Position numbers and translations under genes: made by a program. A stretch of DNA of 43,916 nt from a virus: IMG/VR virus record IMGVR_UViG_3300026512_000260, positions 1-43,916 of that record. One strand, 5' to 3'. The notes below the pieces were generated by a model. The model searched no databases, was not told the origin of the DNA, and saw only the letters and a program-made list of their open reading frames with translations. This document shows, piece by piece, positions 43,369-43,916 of this stretch; position 1 is the stretch's first letter, and every line of letters starts with the position of its first letter.

Positions 43369-43653
43369 TTATTTTTTATCTTCATTTTTTTTAAAAACAG
43401 TATCTATCAAACTATTCAAATCATCAAAATTATTTGGCATAACATTTTCATATTGTACAGGTTTAATATGTTTTATATTTATAGATTCAATGGAATTATT
43501 CAATTTATTAAAAATAATAACATAGTGAGCACCATCATCATATTCATATCCAATAATATCAATTATATCGTCTGCTTCATACCCATATTTTTTAGCCGTA
43601 TTTTCATGTATAAACGTGTAATCTAATGAGAAGTTAAACATACCAGTATTCAT
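43369..43653 (-). CDS. Hypothetical protein (94 aa)
   Basis: A 94-aa acidic protein with a strand-rich core (GYEYDDGAHYVIIFNKL) and a charged C-terminal tail. Start ATG 43653 behind AAGGAGG. No family is recognised. It is the gene before thioredoxin in the transcript. Confidence 0.6.
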   Translation of the reverse strand: MNTGMFNFSLDYTFIHENTAKKYGYEADDIIDIIGYEYDDGAHYVIIFNKLNNSIESINIKHIKPVQYENVMPNNFDDLNSLIDTVFKKNEDKK

Positions 43654-43705
43654 AAAATCCTCCTTCTAAATAAAAAAATAATAAAGATTGTTATCATATT
43701 TGATA

Positions 43706-43734
43706 GGTGGGAAAGACTAGATGTCTTTCCCACC
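43706..43734 (-). terminator. Strong hairpin overlapping the stop of a 39-codon gene
   Basis: A 12-bp perfect stem (GGTGGGAAAGAC/GTCTTTCCCACC) with a 5-nt loop. The TAG stop of the small minus-strand gene lies across the loop and stem. The T tract on the minus side is poor (TATCAAATATG), so it may stabilise or process the RNA rather than terminate it. Confidence 0.55.
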
Positions 43735-43836
43735 TTGTGTATTTGTAGATGGCAACGTTATAACATTACCATCATCTGTAATAATGATCTTGATACCTGA
43801 TTGCGTTAAAATTCTAACCAAAATATCACTTAACAC
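43717..43836 (-). CDS. Very small hypothetical protein (39 aa)
   Basis: A short frame reading VLSDILVRILTQSGIKIIIT and ending STNTQGGKDI. The GTG at 43836 is chosen because GGAGG lies 4 nt upstream; an ATG at 43848 has no ribosome site before it. Hydrophobic first half, no recognised motif. The stop lies in a strong hairpin. It may be a real small gene or a leader. Confidence 0.4.
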   Translation of the reverse strand: MLSDILVRILTQSGIKIIITDDGNVITLPSTNTQGGKDI

Positions 43837-43852
43837 AAATCCTCCCATTTTT

Positions 43853-43916
43853 TTTTCTGTCACAGACAGAAAACTCATCATATTTTAATTTGCCTGATGA
43901 GTGGCAATTTTTTTTT
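43853..43916 (+). promoter_or_regulatory. Two hairpins with alternative pairing at the window edge
   Basis: A 9-bp stem TTTTCTGTC/GACAGAAAA (3-nt loop) is followed by ACTCATCA/TGATGAGT. The second competes with TTGCC/GGCAA, which on the plus strand is followed by nine T residues to the window end. The switchable pairing resembles an attenuator, but no gene is visible on that strand here. Window truncation prevents a firm call. Confidence 0.3.

Noticed and set aside
43894-43916. Hammerhead ribozyme core (CTGATGAG) at the window end
   Set aside because: No matching GAAA arm or stem III is visible, and the same bases pair well as simple hairpins; the sequence is cut off by the window edge.

Overview
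The window reads as an interior stretch of a large double-stranded DNA phage genome (jumbo-phage type). It is very AT-rich and uses the standard genetic code. Genes are packed tightly, with 1-14 nt overlaps and strong AGGAGG-type ribosome binding sites, which points to a Firmicutes (possibly clostridial) host; the host call is an inference. Every gene but one is on the minus strand, so transcription runs from high to low coordinates. The exception is a small lysine-rich protein at 35311-35562.

Layout from left to right. 1-1160: small unknown genes and a structured leader. 1169-11650: replication and nucleotide metabolism, with a DnaB-like helicase, a TGT/DpdA-like DNA transglycosylase, a uracil-DNA glycosylase fused to a family B DNA polymerase, a dUTPase, a RuvC-like resolvase and SSB. 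11672-14210: a secreted lytic transglycosylase and small unknown genes. 14272-24667: virion genes, including the large terminase, a probable tail hub and a PAAR spike tip, with a sliding clamp placed among them. 24711-30161: unknown genes, the C-terminal half of an RNA polymerase beta subunit, a Whirly-like ssDNA-binding protein and the Mre11-like nuclease. 30193-32130: the Rad50-like ATPase. 32131-33004: a non-coding island. 33005-37364: an AP2-domain protein and a T4-type (gp52/gp39) type IIA topoisomerase. 37368-43848: a radical SAM/SPASM protein, GAT-QueC, a HAD phosphatase, QueC, a small unknown protein, a retron-type reverse transcriptase, thioredoxin and two small genes.

Two systems stand out. 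The first is a 7-deazaguanine DNA-modification pathway: QueC, GAT-QueC and a DpdA-like transglycosylase, possibly with the SPASM radical SAM enzyme and the HAD phosphatase. The second appears undescribed. Seven structured elements of 101-198 nt, five in tandem in the island and two in other intergenic gaps, share one architecture: an 8-11 bp closing helix whose sequence differs between copies but always pairs perfectly, an invariant C just inside the 5' strand, an invariant CAC just before the 3' strand, and a short hairpin 3-10 nt before the CAC. The helix differences are compensatory, which indicates a real RNA family.

The window also encodes a reverse transcriptase with retron hallmarks (NAxxH, YADD and a VCG variant of VTG) but has no room beside it for the usual msr-msd RNA. 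Read on the minus strand, the seven elements have a retron-like layout: a1/a2 helix, unpaired G, short stem-loop, longer hairpin. The leading hypothesis is a multi-RNA retron-like system acting in trans. The physical link between enzyme and RNAs is inference; the RNA family itself is visible in the sequence.
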